Positions 7,000 to 16,600 are shown, numbered from the stretch's first letter. The stretch is DNA of 42,632 nucleotides from Patescibacteria group bacterium UBA2135 (GCA_002327685.1 DCXN01000016.1:1-42632); one strand, 5' to 3'. Made by a program: numbers and translations. Notes: a model not told the origin generated them from the sequence alone.

Positions 7000-9261
7000 T
7001 TATACTCCTCCTGTTAATTCTTGCGCCTCGTCAAACTTAACCGAAAGAAGATGAGACACACCTTCAACCGCGGTTATTCCATATAACACACCTGCGTGCG
7101 TCATTGTCTCCCTGTTGTGTGTAATAAGGATAAGTTGTGTTTGCCCAGAGAGTTTTTTAAGCATTTCGCCATACTTCTTTGAATTTGTTTCATCAAGCGC
7201 CGCGTCTGTTTCGTCAAGGATTAGAAACGGTGGTGGTTTAACCTGTGTCATTGCAAAAATTAGTGCAATTGAAGTTAGCGCTCTTTCTCCGCCAGAAAGC
7301 ATTTGAAGTCCTTTTACTTTTTTCTTCGGTAAAGCTACGTCAATTTCTATACCTTCCGCTTCTTCCTGTTCCATATGCTCTTTAAACTCTTCGTCGGATA
7401 ATAGATCTTCCACCGCTTCATTTTTTTTGCTCCGCTTTTGAGATGGAGCAATAATATTAAGTACTGCTTTTCCACCTCCAAACATTAAAGAGAATAATTC
7501 CTGAAATCGCGTGTTGATTTTCCTGACACCTTCTTTAAATAGAGTATCAATTTTCTCCTCAAGTTCCTTAATAAGCCCGTTGAGTGATTCAGCGCTTTTT
7601 CTCAAGTCTTCTATTTCTCTCTTCAGAAAATCATTACGTTCCTGTATTTCTTTATACTCCTCCATAACATCGCTTCCTCCGCCTCCAATTTCCTCAATTT
7701 TAATCTTAATACGTTCAATTGCCCATTTTCGTTCTTCTTGTTTCTGACGAGATTCTATCTCGGCTCCTTCTGGCACTAATACTATTTCAATTTTTTCAAC
7801 GCCAACAAGCGTGCGTGCATCTTCTTTGAAACTTTTAAAATTTACTTCAAGCGTATCCAACTGCTCTTGCTTTACCTTAAGCACCTCAATTTTTGATATG
7901 AGTTCAGTTTTTTTATTTTGTAACGCAAAAAGCGTACGCTCACTTTCCCGCTCTTTGTTGTGTTCCAGTTCGGTTTTTTGACGAAGCGCGATATGCTCCT
8001 CATGAAGAGCCTGTTCTTTCTCTTGAATTCCCGTGAGTTCTTTTTCAATGTTTTGTTTTTCCTCTTCTTTCTGTTTGAGCGTGCTTTGTAGAAGAGAAAC
8101 CGCTTGTTCATTGGCTGGAGTAGAAGTAAGGTATTTAGTAAAAAATGAATTAACCGCGCTCTGTACCTTTTTAATAATTACTTTAAGCATGAATGGATCC
8201 TCCTCGTCGTCTGCTTGTTTTTGATACAAGACAATATCATTTTGAAGTTTTCGTATTGAAATAACGGATATGGACGTATTCTCGTCGGTATGAGATTTTT
8301 CACTCACCTCTTTTATTTTTTGTCGCTCATACTCAATAACACCTTCCAATCTTCCGAACGCTCTTGATACCGTGTCTTTTTTTTGTCGGAGTGCTTGTAA
8401 CTCTTGTTCAATTTTTAAGATATCTTCAGAGGCTGGTTCTGTCTGTGCGTTCTTAAGTGTTGCTTCAAGAGAGCTAATCTGTTTTTCAATATCTTGCAAC
8501 TCTTTATTGGGAACCTCTTGTTTATTCGTAAGGTGTGTCTTTTGTTGATTAAGATATGATTCTTCTTGCGCAAGATATACTCCACATAAGTCAGCAAGTT
8601 CTTTGCGGAGCAGTTCAGCGCGTTTTATTTTTTCTACCTGTTTTTCCAAAAACGCAAGGTGGGGTTCAATTTCTTTCTTCAGCGCTTCTACTTGGTCCAA
8701 GTTTTCTTCTGTCTTATCAAGTTTCCTTACGCTCTCCAATTTCTTATAGTGATAGATTTTAAGCCCAAGCGCATCCTCAATCATACCCCTACGTTCTTTG
8801 AGCGAAGCAAGCAGAATACGGTCTGCTTCCCCTTGTGAAATTATATGATGGCTTGATGCGCCAATGTGGGCAGATGATAGTGTTTCAAGAATATCTTTCA
8901 ACCGCATGCGGCTGTCATTTATAAGATATTCACTTGTAGAATCCCTGTGCATAATTCGCTTAAGGGATACCTGGTCATAATCTACATCAAAAATACGCTT
9001 TGTGTTGTCAAAGGTTACAGCAACCGATGCCTTGCTCTGGCGTGGTATCGCATGTGTTCCATTAAAAATAAGATCTTCACCGCGTTTACCGCGTAAAGAT
9101 TTTATTGATTGCTCTCCAAGAACAAAACGAACCGCTTCAGCGATATTTGATTTTCCAGAACCATTCGGCCCTACGATTGCCGTAATGGGCGTAGTAAATT
9201 CAAGCGTACTTGGCCGCGGAAAAGATTTAAAACCAGAGAGTTCTATTTTTTTCAAGTACAT
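7000..9261 (-). CDS. smc: Short SMC-like chromosome segregation ATPase without recognisable hinge
   Basis: 753 aa from ATG 9261 (MYLKKIELSGFKSF). TACACT lies 6 nt upstream, which decides this start over a longer frame. Bacterial SMC is usually about 1150-1200 aa. The N-terminal head carries Walker A GPNGSGKSN (31-39) and the Q-loop region. The C-terminal head carries the signature LSGGERAL (about 655) and Walker B FLILDETDAALD (about 678-690). The two coiled-coil arms are short. Where the roughly 150-200-aa hinge should be there is only a short segment near 345-385 (DEEDPFMLKVIIKKVQS, SFFTKYL) with no Gly-rich hinge motif and no zinc-hook CxxC. No scpA or scpB is adjacent. SMC is more likely than RecN or Rad50 because of the KSF head and the DETDAALD box. 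Confidence 0.88.
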   Translation of the reverse strand: MYLKKIELSGFKSFPRPSTLEFTTPITAIVGPNGSGKSNIAEAVRFVLGEQSIKSLRGKRGEDLIFNGTHAIPRQSKASVAVTFDNTKRIFDVDYDQVSLKRIMHRDSTSEYLINDSRMRLKDILETLSSAHIGASSHHIISQGEADRILLASLKERRGMIEDALGLKIYHYKKLESVRKLDKTEENLDQVEALKKEIEPHLAFLEKQVEKIKRAELLRKELADLCGVYLAQEESYLNQQKTHLTNKQEVPNKELQDIEKQISSLEATLKNAQTEPASEDILKIEQELQALRQKKDTVSRAFGRLEGVIEYERQKIKEVSEKSHTDENTSISVISIRKLQNDIVLYQKQADDEEDPFMLKVIIKKVQSAVNSFFTKYLTSTPANEQAVSLLQSTLKQKEEEKQNIEKELTGIQEKEQALHEEHIALRQKTELEHNKERESERTLFALQNKKTELISKIEVLKVKQEQLDTLEVNFKSFKEDARTLVGVEKIEIVLVPEGAEIESRQKQEERKWAIERIKIKIEEIGGGGSDVMEEYKEIQERNDFLKREIEDLRKSAESLNGLIKELEEKIDTLFKEGVRKINTRFQELFSLMFGGGKAVLNIIAPSQKRSKKNEAVEDLLSDEEFKEHMEQEEAEGIEIDVALPKKKVKGLQMLSGGERALTSIALIFAMTQVKPPPFLILDETDAALDETNSKKYGEMLKKLSGQTQLILITHNRETMTHAGVLYGITAVEGVSHLLSVKFDEAQELTGGV

Positions 9262-9376
9262 GTTAAAAGTGTAAAATGAAAAGCGCAAAACAACAACTCA
9301 AAAATTAAAACAATTTCAATATTTTTTAATTTTACACTGTTATTTTGCGTTTTACGCTTTAAGTTTTACGTTTGTT

Positions 9377-10075
9377 TTATTCCCACTTTCTTTTTTCCAA
9401 CGCATTTTGCGCGGCGTGTTGTTCGGCGTTTTGTTTTGACGATCCTTCTCCTTGTGCAACTAGTGTGTTATTAAGAAAAACCCCTACGACGAATATCTTG
9501 TCGTGATCAGGACCGCTTTCTTCTAAAACTTTGTAGTTTGGTGTAATATTATTAACTTCTTGTGCCTTTTCCTGAAATTTACTTTTGGCATCCTGCCAAA
9601 GCCGTTCAGCAACAATATTCTCCAATTGTGGAAAAAGATATTCTGCTATGAATTGCGCCGCTTTGTCATATTCTTGATCAAGATACAGAGCGCCGATCAA
9701 TGCTTCAAACGTATTTGCGAGAATATATTGCCGAGCACGACCTTTATCTTGACGCTCTCCGCGGGAAAGCAATAAATAGTCGTTCATGCCGATTTCTTGC
9801 GCAGTATTTGAAAGAGTGGTGGTATTTACGAGCGCCGCTCGATATGCCGTAAGATCCCCTTCTGTTTTTTGAGGATACTTTTTAAAAAGATACTCGGTAA
9901 CAACAAGTTCAAGTACCGCGTCTCCTAAAAATTCCATGCGCTCATTATGCGATAATCCTTCGCGTGAATGTTCGTTGATATATGACCGATGAGTGAATGC
10001 CTGTTTTAAAAGATTTTTATTTTTAAATGTTACGTTTATTTTTTTCTCAAATACAGAAAAATCAATAGAGTTCAT
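9377..10075 (-). CDS. rnc: Ribonuclease III
   Basis: 232 aa, normal for RNase III, the dsRNA endonuclease that processes rRNA precursors and structured mRNAs. The catalytic signature HNERMEFLGDAVLEL is at about 43-57, the second acidic site is in LANTFEALIGALYLD (Glu124), and a C-terminal dsRBD spans about 162-229 (PNYKVLEESGPDHDKIF, then GEGSSKQNAEQHAAQNAL). It follows the NusB-Nudix gene after one copy of the 99-bp repeat and precedes smc, whose -10 lies in the AT-rich, partly self-complementary spacer 9262-9376. Confidence 0.95.
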   Translation of the reverse strand: MNSIDFSVFEKKINVTFKNKNLLKQAFTHRSYINEHSREGLSHNERMEFLGDAVLELVVTEYLFKKYPQKTEGDLTAYRAALVNTTTLSNTAQEIGMNDYLLLSRGERQDKGRARQYILANTFEALIGALYLDQEYDKAAQFIAEYLFPQLENIVAERLWQDAKSKFQEKAQEVNNITPNYKVLEESGPDHDKIFVVGVFLNNTLVAQGEGSSKQNAEQHAAQNALEKRKWE

Positions 10076-10084
10076 TTTAAGCGC

Positions 10085-10183
10085 AATACCAATATACTAA
10101 TGCGTGCGAATGATACTAATGTATACGAATATGTTTCATTAGTATTATTCGTATCATTCGTACAATTCGTATATTTGTATTAT
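10085..10183. repeat. 99-bp hairpin repeat, copy 1
   Basis: Identical to 11088-11186 at about 95 of 99 positions and in the same orientation. It is itself an imperfect palindrome: AATACCAATATACTAATG on the left pairs loosely with CATTAGTATTATTCGTAT...TATTTGTATT on the right. It fills the spacer between the NusB-Nudix gene and rnc. Confidence 0.9.
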
Positions 10184-10187
10184 CCAG

Positions 10188-11081
10188 TTACTTTTTAATC
10201 ATCTTAATACCCTTTGTGAGAATTGGAAGAATATCACCGTACATATTTAAATGCTCAACTTCGTTAAGTGGAAACCATCGCGCTGCATCAAGACCACCGG
10301 ATTTTCCTAGAGTAAGTTCTGCGTACGGGGCCTCGCTAAGGAAATACATTACTTGTTTGCGTATTTTTCCACGTTCTGGATCAGATGCAATATATTCATT
10401 CTTTCCAATTTTCTTTTTGATTGTGATATCGACACCGATTTCCTCCTTTATTTCACGTATAGTTGCCGCCTTTTCGTCCTCCTTCACTTCAATTTTACCT
10501 TTTGAAAGCGTCCAACGTCCAAATATATCATGTACAAGCGCGAGATAAATCACACCTTTATCCTTCGCGTACACAACCGCACCACCGAGTCTCTCAATTG
10601 GCATTTTACTGATATCAAGAACTTCTTCTTTGCGTTTTGATTTTTTTCCGTCATCTTTTCCTGGCTCACCAAGTTCTCGATACACTGCGCCGAGTACACC
10701 GTTTACAAATTTGCCGCTACTATCTCCTCCAAATGTTTTTGCAAGCTCTATTGCTTCATTGATTGCAACTTTCGCGGGCACTTCGTTTTTGTCCACAAAC
10801 AAAAGTTCATAGAGTCCGATCCGCAGGACATTGCGATCAACAACTGATATTTTGTCAATGGGCCACTCTGGCGCCGCTTTTTCAATAATAGAATCTATAG
10901 TTTTAAGTTTTTTGTGTATATCTGTTATGAGCTTAGCGGGATACGGGTCAGTACCAATGCCTGGAGCAAATTCTTTCTTATTGTTCTCCAGCATCTCCAA
11001 TAACTTACCTTTTTTATCAGTAAAATCCCACTCAAAGAGTGTTTGCATAACAATACTTCTTGAAAGGTGCCGATTAGCCAT
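10188..11081 (-). CDS. NusB antitermination factor fused to a Nudix hydrolase
   Basis: 297 aa in one frame. Residues 1-138 match NusB (MANRHLSRSIVMQTLFEWDF, then SVVDRNVLRIGLYELLF, VAINEAIELAKTFG, KFVNGVLGAVYREL), which binds boxA RNA with NusE in rRNA antitermination. A Lys-rich linker (140-152) leads to a Nudix domain (165-297) with an intact Nudix box G-x5-E-x7-REIKEEIGV (195-217). Known Nudix enzymes cleave nucleoside diphosphate derivatives. Nothing here shows the substrate, though the FGRWTLSKGKIE stretch resembles the (di)adenosine polyphosphate/NTP-type group. NusB is normally a stand-alone protein of about 140 aa, so this is a two-domain fusion. The gene sits between two direct copies of a 99-bp repeat. 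Confidence 0.93.
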   Translation of the reverse strand: MANRHLSRSIVMQTLFEWDFTDKKGKLLEMLENNKKEFAPGIGTDPYPAKLITDIHKKLKTIDSIIEKAAPEWPIDKISVVDRNVLRIGLYELLFVDKNEVPAKVAINEAIELAKTFGGDSSGKFVNGVLGAVYRELGEPGKDDGKKSKRKEEVLDISKMPIERLGGAVVYAKDKGVIYLALVHDIFGRWTLSKGKIEVKEDEKAATIREIKEEIGVDITIKKKIGKNEYIASDPERGKIRKQVMYFLSEAPYAELTLGKSGGLDAARWFPLNEVEHLNMYGDILPILTKGIKMIKK

Positions 11082-11087
11082 GAACGT

Positions 11088-11186
11088 AATACCAATATAC
11101 TAATGCGTGCGAATGATACTAACGGATACGAATACGTTTTATTAGTATTATTCGTATCATTCGTACAATTCGTATATTTGTATTAT
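11088..11186. repeat. 99-bp hairpin repeat, copy 2
   Basis: Partner of 10085-10183. It lies upstream of the NusB-Nudix start and contains the rpmF stop codon (11183-11185). Confidence 0.9.
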
Positions 11187-11407
11187 TCGCTTTTTTCGCG
11201 TGCCTTCGCTTTGTTCTCTTTTTTAAGAGCTTTTTTGGCAACGTCAACAACTGCTCGACTGCGATACGTGCCACATGCTAGACATGCCCTGTGGCGAATG
11301 TGCTGTGCTTTACACTTTGAACACACTGAAAGCCGCGGCTCCTTAAGCGCATGGTGAGACCGTCTATTTTTTGTGTGGGCACGCGTATGGCGCATTCGTA
11401 CAGACAT
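11183..11407 (-). CDS. rpmF: 50S ribosomal protein L32
   Basis: 74 aa. The N-terminus (MSVRMRHTRAHTKNRRSHHA) and the four zinc-ligand cysteines (Cys29, 32, 42, 45 in CSKC and CLAC) match bL32 of the large subunit. The C-terminal tail (KKALKKENKAKAREKSE) is a short basic extension. The start follows TAAAAT by 7 nt, and a TTGCAA -35 lies 17 bp further up, so a leaderless mRNA is predicted. It is the first gene of a run with NusB-Nudix, rnc and smc. Its stop lies inside the 99-bp repeat. Confidence 0.93.
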   Translation of the reverse strand: MSVRMRHTRAHTKNRRSHHALKEPRLSVCSKCKAQHIRHRACLACGTYRSRAVVDVAKKALKKENKAKAREKSE

Positions 11408-11414
11408 GCAGGAT

Positions 11415-11443
11415 ATTTTACTATGTATTTATAAGTTTTGCAA
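11415..11443 (-). promoter_or_regulatory. rpmF promoter (leaderless)
   Basis: TTGCAA (11438-11443), 17-bp spacer, TAAAAT (11415-11420), then 7 nt to the rpmF ATG. Confidence 0.7.
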
Positions 11444-11452
11444 GAAATATTG

Positions 11453-11489
11453 TGTGAAAAAAGAAAGGGCAGATTGCGACGATCTGCCC
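11453..11489 (-). terminator. Terminator of the DUF5701-like gene
   Basis: GGGCAGAT/ATCTGCCC, 8-bp stem with a 7-nt loop (11467-11489), followed on the minus strand by a T-rich TTCTTTTTTC run. Confidence 0.85.
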
Positions 11490-11512
11490 CTCTCAAGTAT
11501 GAACTCTAACGA

Positions 11513-12190
11513 CTACCGCAGGATGGCGCGACTACTGCAAGACGGCGTTCCCCACTTCGGACCCGAAGAATTGGCCGCGATATGACCGAGTTCTGGTCCG
11601 TTGTCGCTTGTCCGAATACTCAGCACATTGTATTTGAAACTGGAACCGGTAATGAGCAAAAAGTGATCTTTCAGCACGCCGCTGTGAAGAGCGAGACTCA
11701 TCGCCTCGGCTACCGTAAGCGGGCTTCGTCCAGAATCCTCCAGAAGCTTCTCGGCATGCGATAAGCTTTTGTTGAGCAATAATCTGCCATCTTTAACATT
11801 AAAGATCCAGTACGGTGCGCTCGGTGTCTTGATTACGTTCAAGCTCAAGCCTGGCCTCAAATAATTGCGCCCCTTCTTACCATCGTCTTCAATCATTGCC
11901 ATCTGGCTATAGTCCGAGAGGTAACTACACGGGATGACCGGTAGGAATACGATATTCCCATCCCCAATTGTCATTTCAAGGGCTTTCTTGATTACCGCAA
12001 CCTTTTGGCCCCAAAGCATCGAGATTATCTGAGGAGGCACACCTTCCATGGCAAGTCTATCGAGATATAATTCAAAAAGCTCTCTATACTCGGCCTGTTT
12101 TGCTTCTGCGCTGTCTTCAGCGGCGAAAACAGCAGTCGAATTGAATGAAATCAAGAAAACTGCAAAAAGTACTGCTGCTAGTTTTTTCAT
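11513..12190 (-). CDS. Secreted DUF5701-like protein
   Basis: 225 aa with a clear signal peptide (MKKLAAVLFAVFLISFNSTA, cleavage likely after AVFA at about 24). The body resembles the DUF5701 family as I remember it: VVFLPVIP-like entry (IVFLPVIPCSY), YWIFNVKDG, GRSPLTVAEAMSLALH, VLKDHFLLITGS, and a Gly/Ser/Cys end (KWGTPSCSSR). The family's function is unknown to me. The start is fixed by AGGAG 9 nt upstream. A TTGACA-N17-TATGCT promoter (12233-12261) overlaps the end of rnhB, and a terminator follows, so it is an independent leadered unit unlike its leaderless neighbours. Confidence 0.75.
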   Translation of the reverse strand: MKKLAAVLFAVFLISFNSTAVFAAEDSAEAKQAEYRELFELYLDRLAMEGVPPQIISMLWGQKVAVIKKALEMTIGDGNIVFLPVIPCSYLSDYSQMAMIEDDGKKGRNYLRPGLSLNVIKTPSAPYWIFNVKDGRLLLNKSLSHAEKLLEDSGRSPLTVAEAMSLALHSGVLKDHFLLITGSSFKYNVLSIRTSDNGPELGHIAANSSGPKWGTPSCSSRAILR

Positions 12191-12232
12191 CGTTCATTTC
12201 TCCTAAAATCGGGTTTCTAGCGTTCTGCTAAG

Positions 12233-12261
12233 AGCATATCACAATATTAATCATTTGTCAA
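12233..12261 (-). promoter_or_regulatory. Promoter of the DUF5701-like gene
   Basis: TTGACA (12256-12261), 17-bp spacer, TATGCT (12233-12238). It overlaps the rnhB stop codon. The leader carries AGGAG. Confidence 0.75.
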
Positions 12262-12868
12262 GCCCGCTCAAAAAACTTCTCCTATGAAGCTGACACATGC
12301 CATGCTTTTTTAATGCAACATAATGTTTCTTTGTCCCATATCCTTTATGCTTTTCAAATCCATATTGATTAAATTCTTGGGCATAACGTATCATTTTTCG
12401 GTCACGAGATACCTTAGCGATGATTGATGCCGCCGCAATAAGTGGTTCTTTCTCGTCCCCTTTTATGATGGTTTCTTGAAATTGAAATTGTGTTGGCGCA
12501 ATCAATCCTCCATCAAGTAAAACTTGTATTTTGTCTGGCTCAACACAAATCTGTTCCAATGCGCGCGCGAGCGCGCTTTGAGTGCTATGGACAATACCAC
12601 ACTTGTCAATCATTTCATTTCCGACAAACGAGACGGCAAAATCAAGTAATTGCTCATCTTTCAGTTGTGTAATCTTATTAAACCAATTTTCCCGTTGTAA
12701 CGGAGAGAGTTTTTTTGAATCTTTAATTCCTTCAAAGTGAGAGTAGCTTCCCTTTGAATACAGTAGCACTGCGGCAACAGCAACTGGTCCCGCAATCGGT
12801 CCCCTGCCAACTTCGTCTATTCCCACAAGATAAATACATTTTCGCGGTGCGTTGTAAATATAAAACAT
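12251..12868 (-). CDS. rnhB: Ribonuclease HII
   Basis: 205 aa, normal length. RNase HII cuts RNA in RNA-DNA hybrids and removes single ribonucleotides. The signature GIDEVGRGPIAGPVAVAAV is at about 17-35 and supplies the DE pair. Further acidic sites lie in LLDGG (about 117-121) and in KVSRDRKM (about 151-158). The ending GYGTKKHYVALKKHGMC...HRRSF is typical of the family. TATAAT lies 5 nt before the ATG, predicting a leaderless mRNA. The following gene has its own promoter, so the two need not be cotranscribed. Confidence 0.95.
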   Translation of the reverse strand: MFYIYNAPRKCIYLVGIDEVGRGPIAGPVAVAAVLLYSKGSYSHFEGIKDSKKLSPLQRENWFNKITQLKDEQLLDFAVSFVGNEMIDKCGIVHSTQSALARALEQICVEPDKIQVLLDGGLIAPTQFQFQETIIKGDEKEPLIAAASIIAKVSRDRKMIRYAQEFNQYGFEKHKGYGTKKHYVALKKHGMCQLHRRSFLSGLDK

Positions 12869-12873
12869 GATAT

Positions 12874-12879
12874 ATTATA
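12874..12879 (-). promoter_or_regulatory. rnhB -10 element (leaderless)
   Basis: A perfect TATAAT ends 5 nt before the rnhB ATG. No good -35 is seen. Confidence 0.55.
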
Positions 12880-12988
12880 CTCTAGACCATCAAGATTAGT
12901 AACTAGATAATATCATATCACTTGAGGAATCAATCAAAGTCCAGCCTCGATGCTTTTTCCAGACACTAGTGCATGGTCGCAGTATTAC

Positions 12989-13017
12989 TTGACAAATGTA
13001 GAATCACGCATTATATT
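12989..13017 (+). promoter_or_regulatory. Strong sigma-70-type promoter
   Basis: TTGACA (12989-12994), exactly 17 bp, TATATT (13012-13017). It gives a leader of about 45 nt before the gene at 13068. Confidence 0.85.
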
Positions 13018-13067
13018 TCTTCACGGTATCAACTGTACCACAAAATCATAAATATTGGAGGTATATC

Positions 13068-13517
13068 ATGACTGTTATTTCTGATGCTAGAGAAAAAATG
13101 GCTATTCTGAAGGCGGAACTGCCAGAATCACCAGATTTTGCCCTTGCCTTTGCGTTAGGTGTCCACGGGCATCTCCCCTTAGAGTTGTTCAGAGAATTAC
13201 GAGAAAATAAGTTGGACCTGGAAGGTTCAGAAGAAAATTTTCAAAATTTTTTGAAGGTATTTCGTAAGATTTTTGCAATCCGCTCCGAGAATGAGTCGGC
13301 AAAGTGTATAGTAGACGATATGTGGCAAGAGATATTACCCGATTATCGGCATGAAATGCATATGAATATTATTGCCAACACACGAGGAAAGAGGATAGCT
13401 AGATTCTTGCGAGCTTTGTTTACATTAAATTTCTCCAAAATTTCTGAAAAAAAAGCTAAAGAGAAAGAGAAGAGGCGACGGTTATGTGAACTTGAAGCTG
13501 CTACAGTTGGCATGTAA
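13068..13517 (+). CDS. Orphan cytosolic protein, function unknown
   Basis: 149 aa that I do not recognise. There is no signal peptide or membrane segment. The sequence is mostly helical and charged and ends in a basic, Lys/Arg-rich stretch (KISEKKAKEKEKRRR) that could bind nucleic acid. It is flanked by a near-consensus promoter, a GGAGG Shine-Dalgarno 8 nt before ATG and a strong terminator, so it is a complete single-gene unit between rnhB and dnaE. That layout matches the orphans at 27389 and 34491. The expression signals make a real gene likely, but no function can be given. Confidence 0.8.
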   Translation: MTVISDAREKMAILKAELPESPDFALAFALGVHGHLPLELFRELRENKLDLEGSEENFQNFLKVFRKIFAIRSENESAKCIVDDMWQEILPDYRHEMHMNIIANTRGKRIARFLRALFTLNFSKISEKKAKEKEKRRRLCELEAATVGM

Positions 13518-13538
13518 GTCGCAATATTTTCTCCCCAG

Positions 13539-13571
13539 AGCAAACCACTTAGTGTGGTTTGCTTTTTTTTT
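13539..13571 (+). terminator. Intrinsic terminator
   Basis: AGCAAACCAC/GTGGTTTGCT, 10-bp stem with a 5-nt loop, followed by nine T residues. Confidence 0.95.
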
Positions 13572-13670
13572 GAGTATCTATACAAAAAATCAGTCATAAT
13601 TCTAATTTTCAAAAAAGATTTCTGCGTTGGTGTGATTTCGTGCGGGATTCATGATTCTTAAAGCTCATGC

Positions 13671-13676
13671 TATTAT
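13671..13676 (+). promoter_or_regulatory. dnaE -10 element (leaderless)
   Basis: TATTAT ends 6 nt before the dnaE ATG. The -35 (TTCATG, 17 bp upstream) is weak. Confidence 0.55.
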
Positions 13677-13682
13677 AGTAGC

Positions 13683-16600
13683 ATGAGCTTTATTCATCTC
13701 CACACACATAGCCACTACTCCCTTCTTGATGGACTCTCAAAGCTTCCGGAGATGGTACATCTTGCCAAAACATACAACATGTCAGCGATCGGGCTTACTG
13801 ACCATGGAGTGCTATACGGCGCAATTCAATTTTATAAGACTTGCAAAGATGAGGGCATCAAACCAATTATAGGGCTTGAAGCATATGTCGCGCATCGTTC
13901 GCGACTAGATAAACAGCCTGGAATTGATAATAAACGATATCATTTGACACTTCTTGCAAAAAACAATACTGGCTATCACAACCTCATTAGATTAGTATCA
14001 CTTTCCCATTTGGAGGGATATTATTATAAGCCGCGAATAGATAGAGAATTGTTAAATAAATACTCCGATGGACTCATCTGTCTTTCTGGATGTTTTGGTG
14101 GTGAATTATCTCGCGCATTGAGAAATAAAAATACAGAAGAGGCAGAGCGAGTCATTGAAGAATACCAAAAGATTTTTGGAAAAGATAATTATTTCCTTGA
14201 GATTATGCATCACCCGAATGTAGAGGGTCTCAACGATGTGCGGCGCGAAACAATAGCGCTTGGGAAAAAGTTTGATATTCCTATTGTCGGAACTCATGAC
14301 TCTCACTATCTTCACAAGGATGACGCAAAAGCGCATGACACCCTGATTGCAATTCAGACAAATACTGATCTTGATGACGCGAAGCGTTTAACGCTTTCAA
14401 ATGATGATTTTTCTTTCATAGATACTAAAACGGCGCGTGAATATTTTAAAGATATCCCCGAAGCAGTAGAAAATACCGAAAAAATCGCTGATATGTGCAA
14501 TGTGGAGCTCGAACTTGGCAAGTGGGTATTCCCAAATTACGAGATAGAGGAAGGTACAACTTATGACGCTGAACTTGAGAAGTTAACATACGCAGGACTT
14601 GGTTCTAGAAATCTTCAAAAAACAAAAGATGTTGATGAGCGTATAACATACGAATTAGGCATTATTGAAACAAAAAATTTTTCTCCTTACTTTCTTGTTG
14701 TTGCTGACTTACTTCGTTTTGCGCGAGAAAATAATATTCTTACCAACACACGAGGATCTGCCGCAGGTTCTTTGGTCTCCTACCTTTTGGGTATAACTAA
14801 TATCAATCCGCTTGAATACAAACTTCCGTTTGAACGGTTTTTAAACCCTGAACGTCCGTCAGCGCCAGATATTGATATGGATTTTGAAGACACAAGAAGA
14901 AATGAAGTTATTGATTACGCGAAAGAGAAATATGGAGAAAAACATGTTGCGCAAATCGGAACATACGGTACCATGATGGCTCGTGGCGCAGTGCGCGATG
15001 TTGCTCGCGCATTGAATAAACCATATTCAATAGGAGACCAAATAGCACGACTCATACCGTTAGGTGCGCAAGGTTTTCCCATGACAATAGACAGAGCACT
15101 TGAAATGACTCCAGAACTTCAAGATTTATACAAGAAAGAGGAAGAAGTGCGTGAAATAATTGATCTCTCAAAGCGACTTGAAGGATGCGCGCGGCATGTT
15201 TCGACACATGCCGCAGGAGTGGTTGTAGGACCTGAAGAACTCATGCACTCTGTTCCGCTTCAACATGACCCTCGTGGAGATAATATTATTACGCAATATG
15301 ACATGCACGCGGTTGAAGATGTTGGGCTTATAAAGTTTGATTTCTTGGGAATTAAAAATCTTACTATACTAGGAAATTCTGTACGATTAGTAAAAGAATT
15401 TTGTGATGTTGATGTTGATATCGAGCATATTCCTACCGACGACAAAAAGACTTACGAAAAACTCGCACAAGGAGAGACAATGGGGTTATTTCAATTAAAT
15501 GGTTCGGGTATGACTCAATATTTAAAGCAATTGAAACCAACAATAATAGAGGACATTAACGCAATGATAGCATTATATCGCCCAGGACCTCTTGCGTTTA
15601 TCCCAGACTATATCAAGAGAAAAGAAAATCCTGAACTTGTAAGTTATGTGGATGACAGACTTAAAGATATTCTTGAGGCAACATACGGCATTCTTATCTA
15701 TCAAGATGATATTTTGCTTATTGTAACTCAGATCGCGGGTTACTCTTGGGGAGAAGCAGATAAATTCCGAAAAGCAGTAGGGAAAAAAATTCCAGAAGAA
15801 ATGCAGGCACAAAAAAAACGCTTCATGAGTGGTTGTATAGAAAACGGAATGTCAAAAGATAAAGTGCAGAAATTGTGGGATATGATTGAAACATTTGCCG
15901 CATATGGCTTCAACAAGGCACACGCGGCAAGTTACGGATGGGTTGCGTATCAGACAGCATACATGAAAGCAAATTATCCGACTGAATATATGGCGGCAGT
16001 TTTAACAGCTGACGCTGGTGACGTTGAAAAAATTGGAGAGGCGATCGCAGAGTGTGTACGTCTGAATATTCCAGTTCTTCCACCTGATATAAACGAGAGT
16101 TTCGGTGATTTTACAGTTATTAAGGATTCGCCTGAATCTGTCAACGCAAGCCAGGATAAAATAAGATTCGGATTATATTCTATTAAAAATTTTGGGACAG
16201 AAATCGCAAATGCAATTATTAAAGAACGCGAAGAAAATGGAAAATTTGCCTCTTTCGTTAATTTTCTGGAACGTATACGACATAAAAATCTTAATAAAAA
16301 ATCTCTGGAATCTCTTGTCAAGTGTGGGGCGCTTGATAACTTGGGAGATCGTGGAGCAATGTATGGCAATATTGAAGAAGCGCTTATATACAACAAAGAA
16401 AACTCTGCTGATGCGCAGAGACAGGACTCACTCTTTGGTCTTATGGAAAATCAAGATTCTGTTCCGCAATTAAGCTTAAAAGAATCCCCCATTATTTCGG
16501 TTGCGGAGCAACTTTCCTGGGAGAAAGAATTGCTAGGCCTTTACATTTCAGGTCACCCCCTAGAACAGCACAAGGAAAAATTTGATCGATTAAAGTTGGA

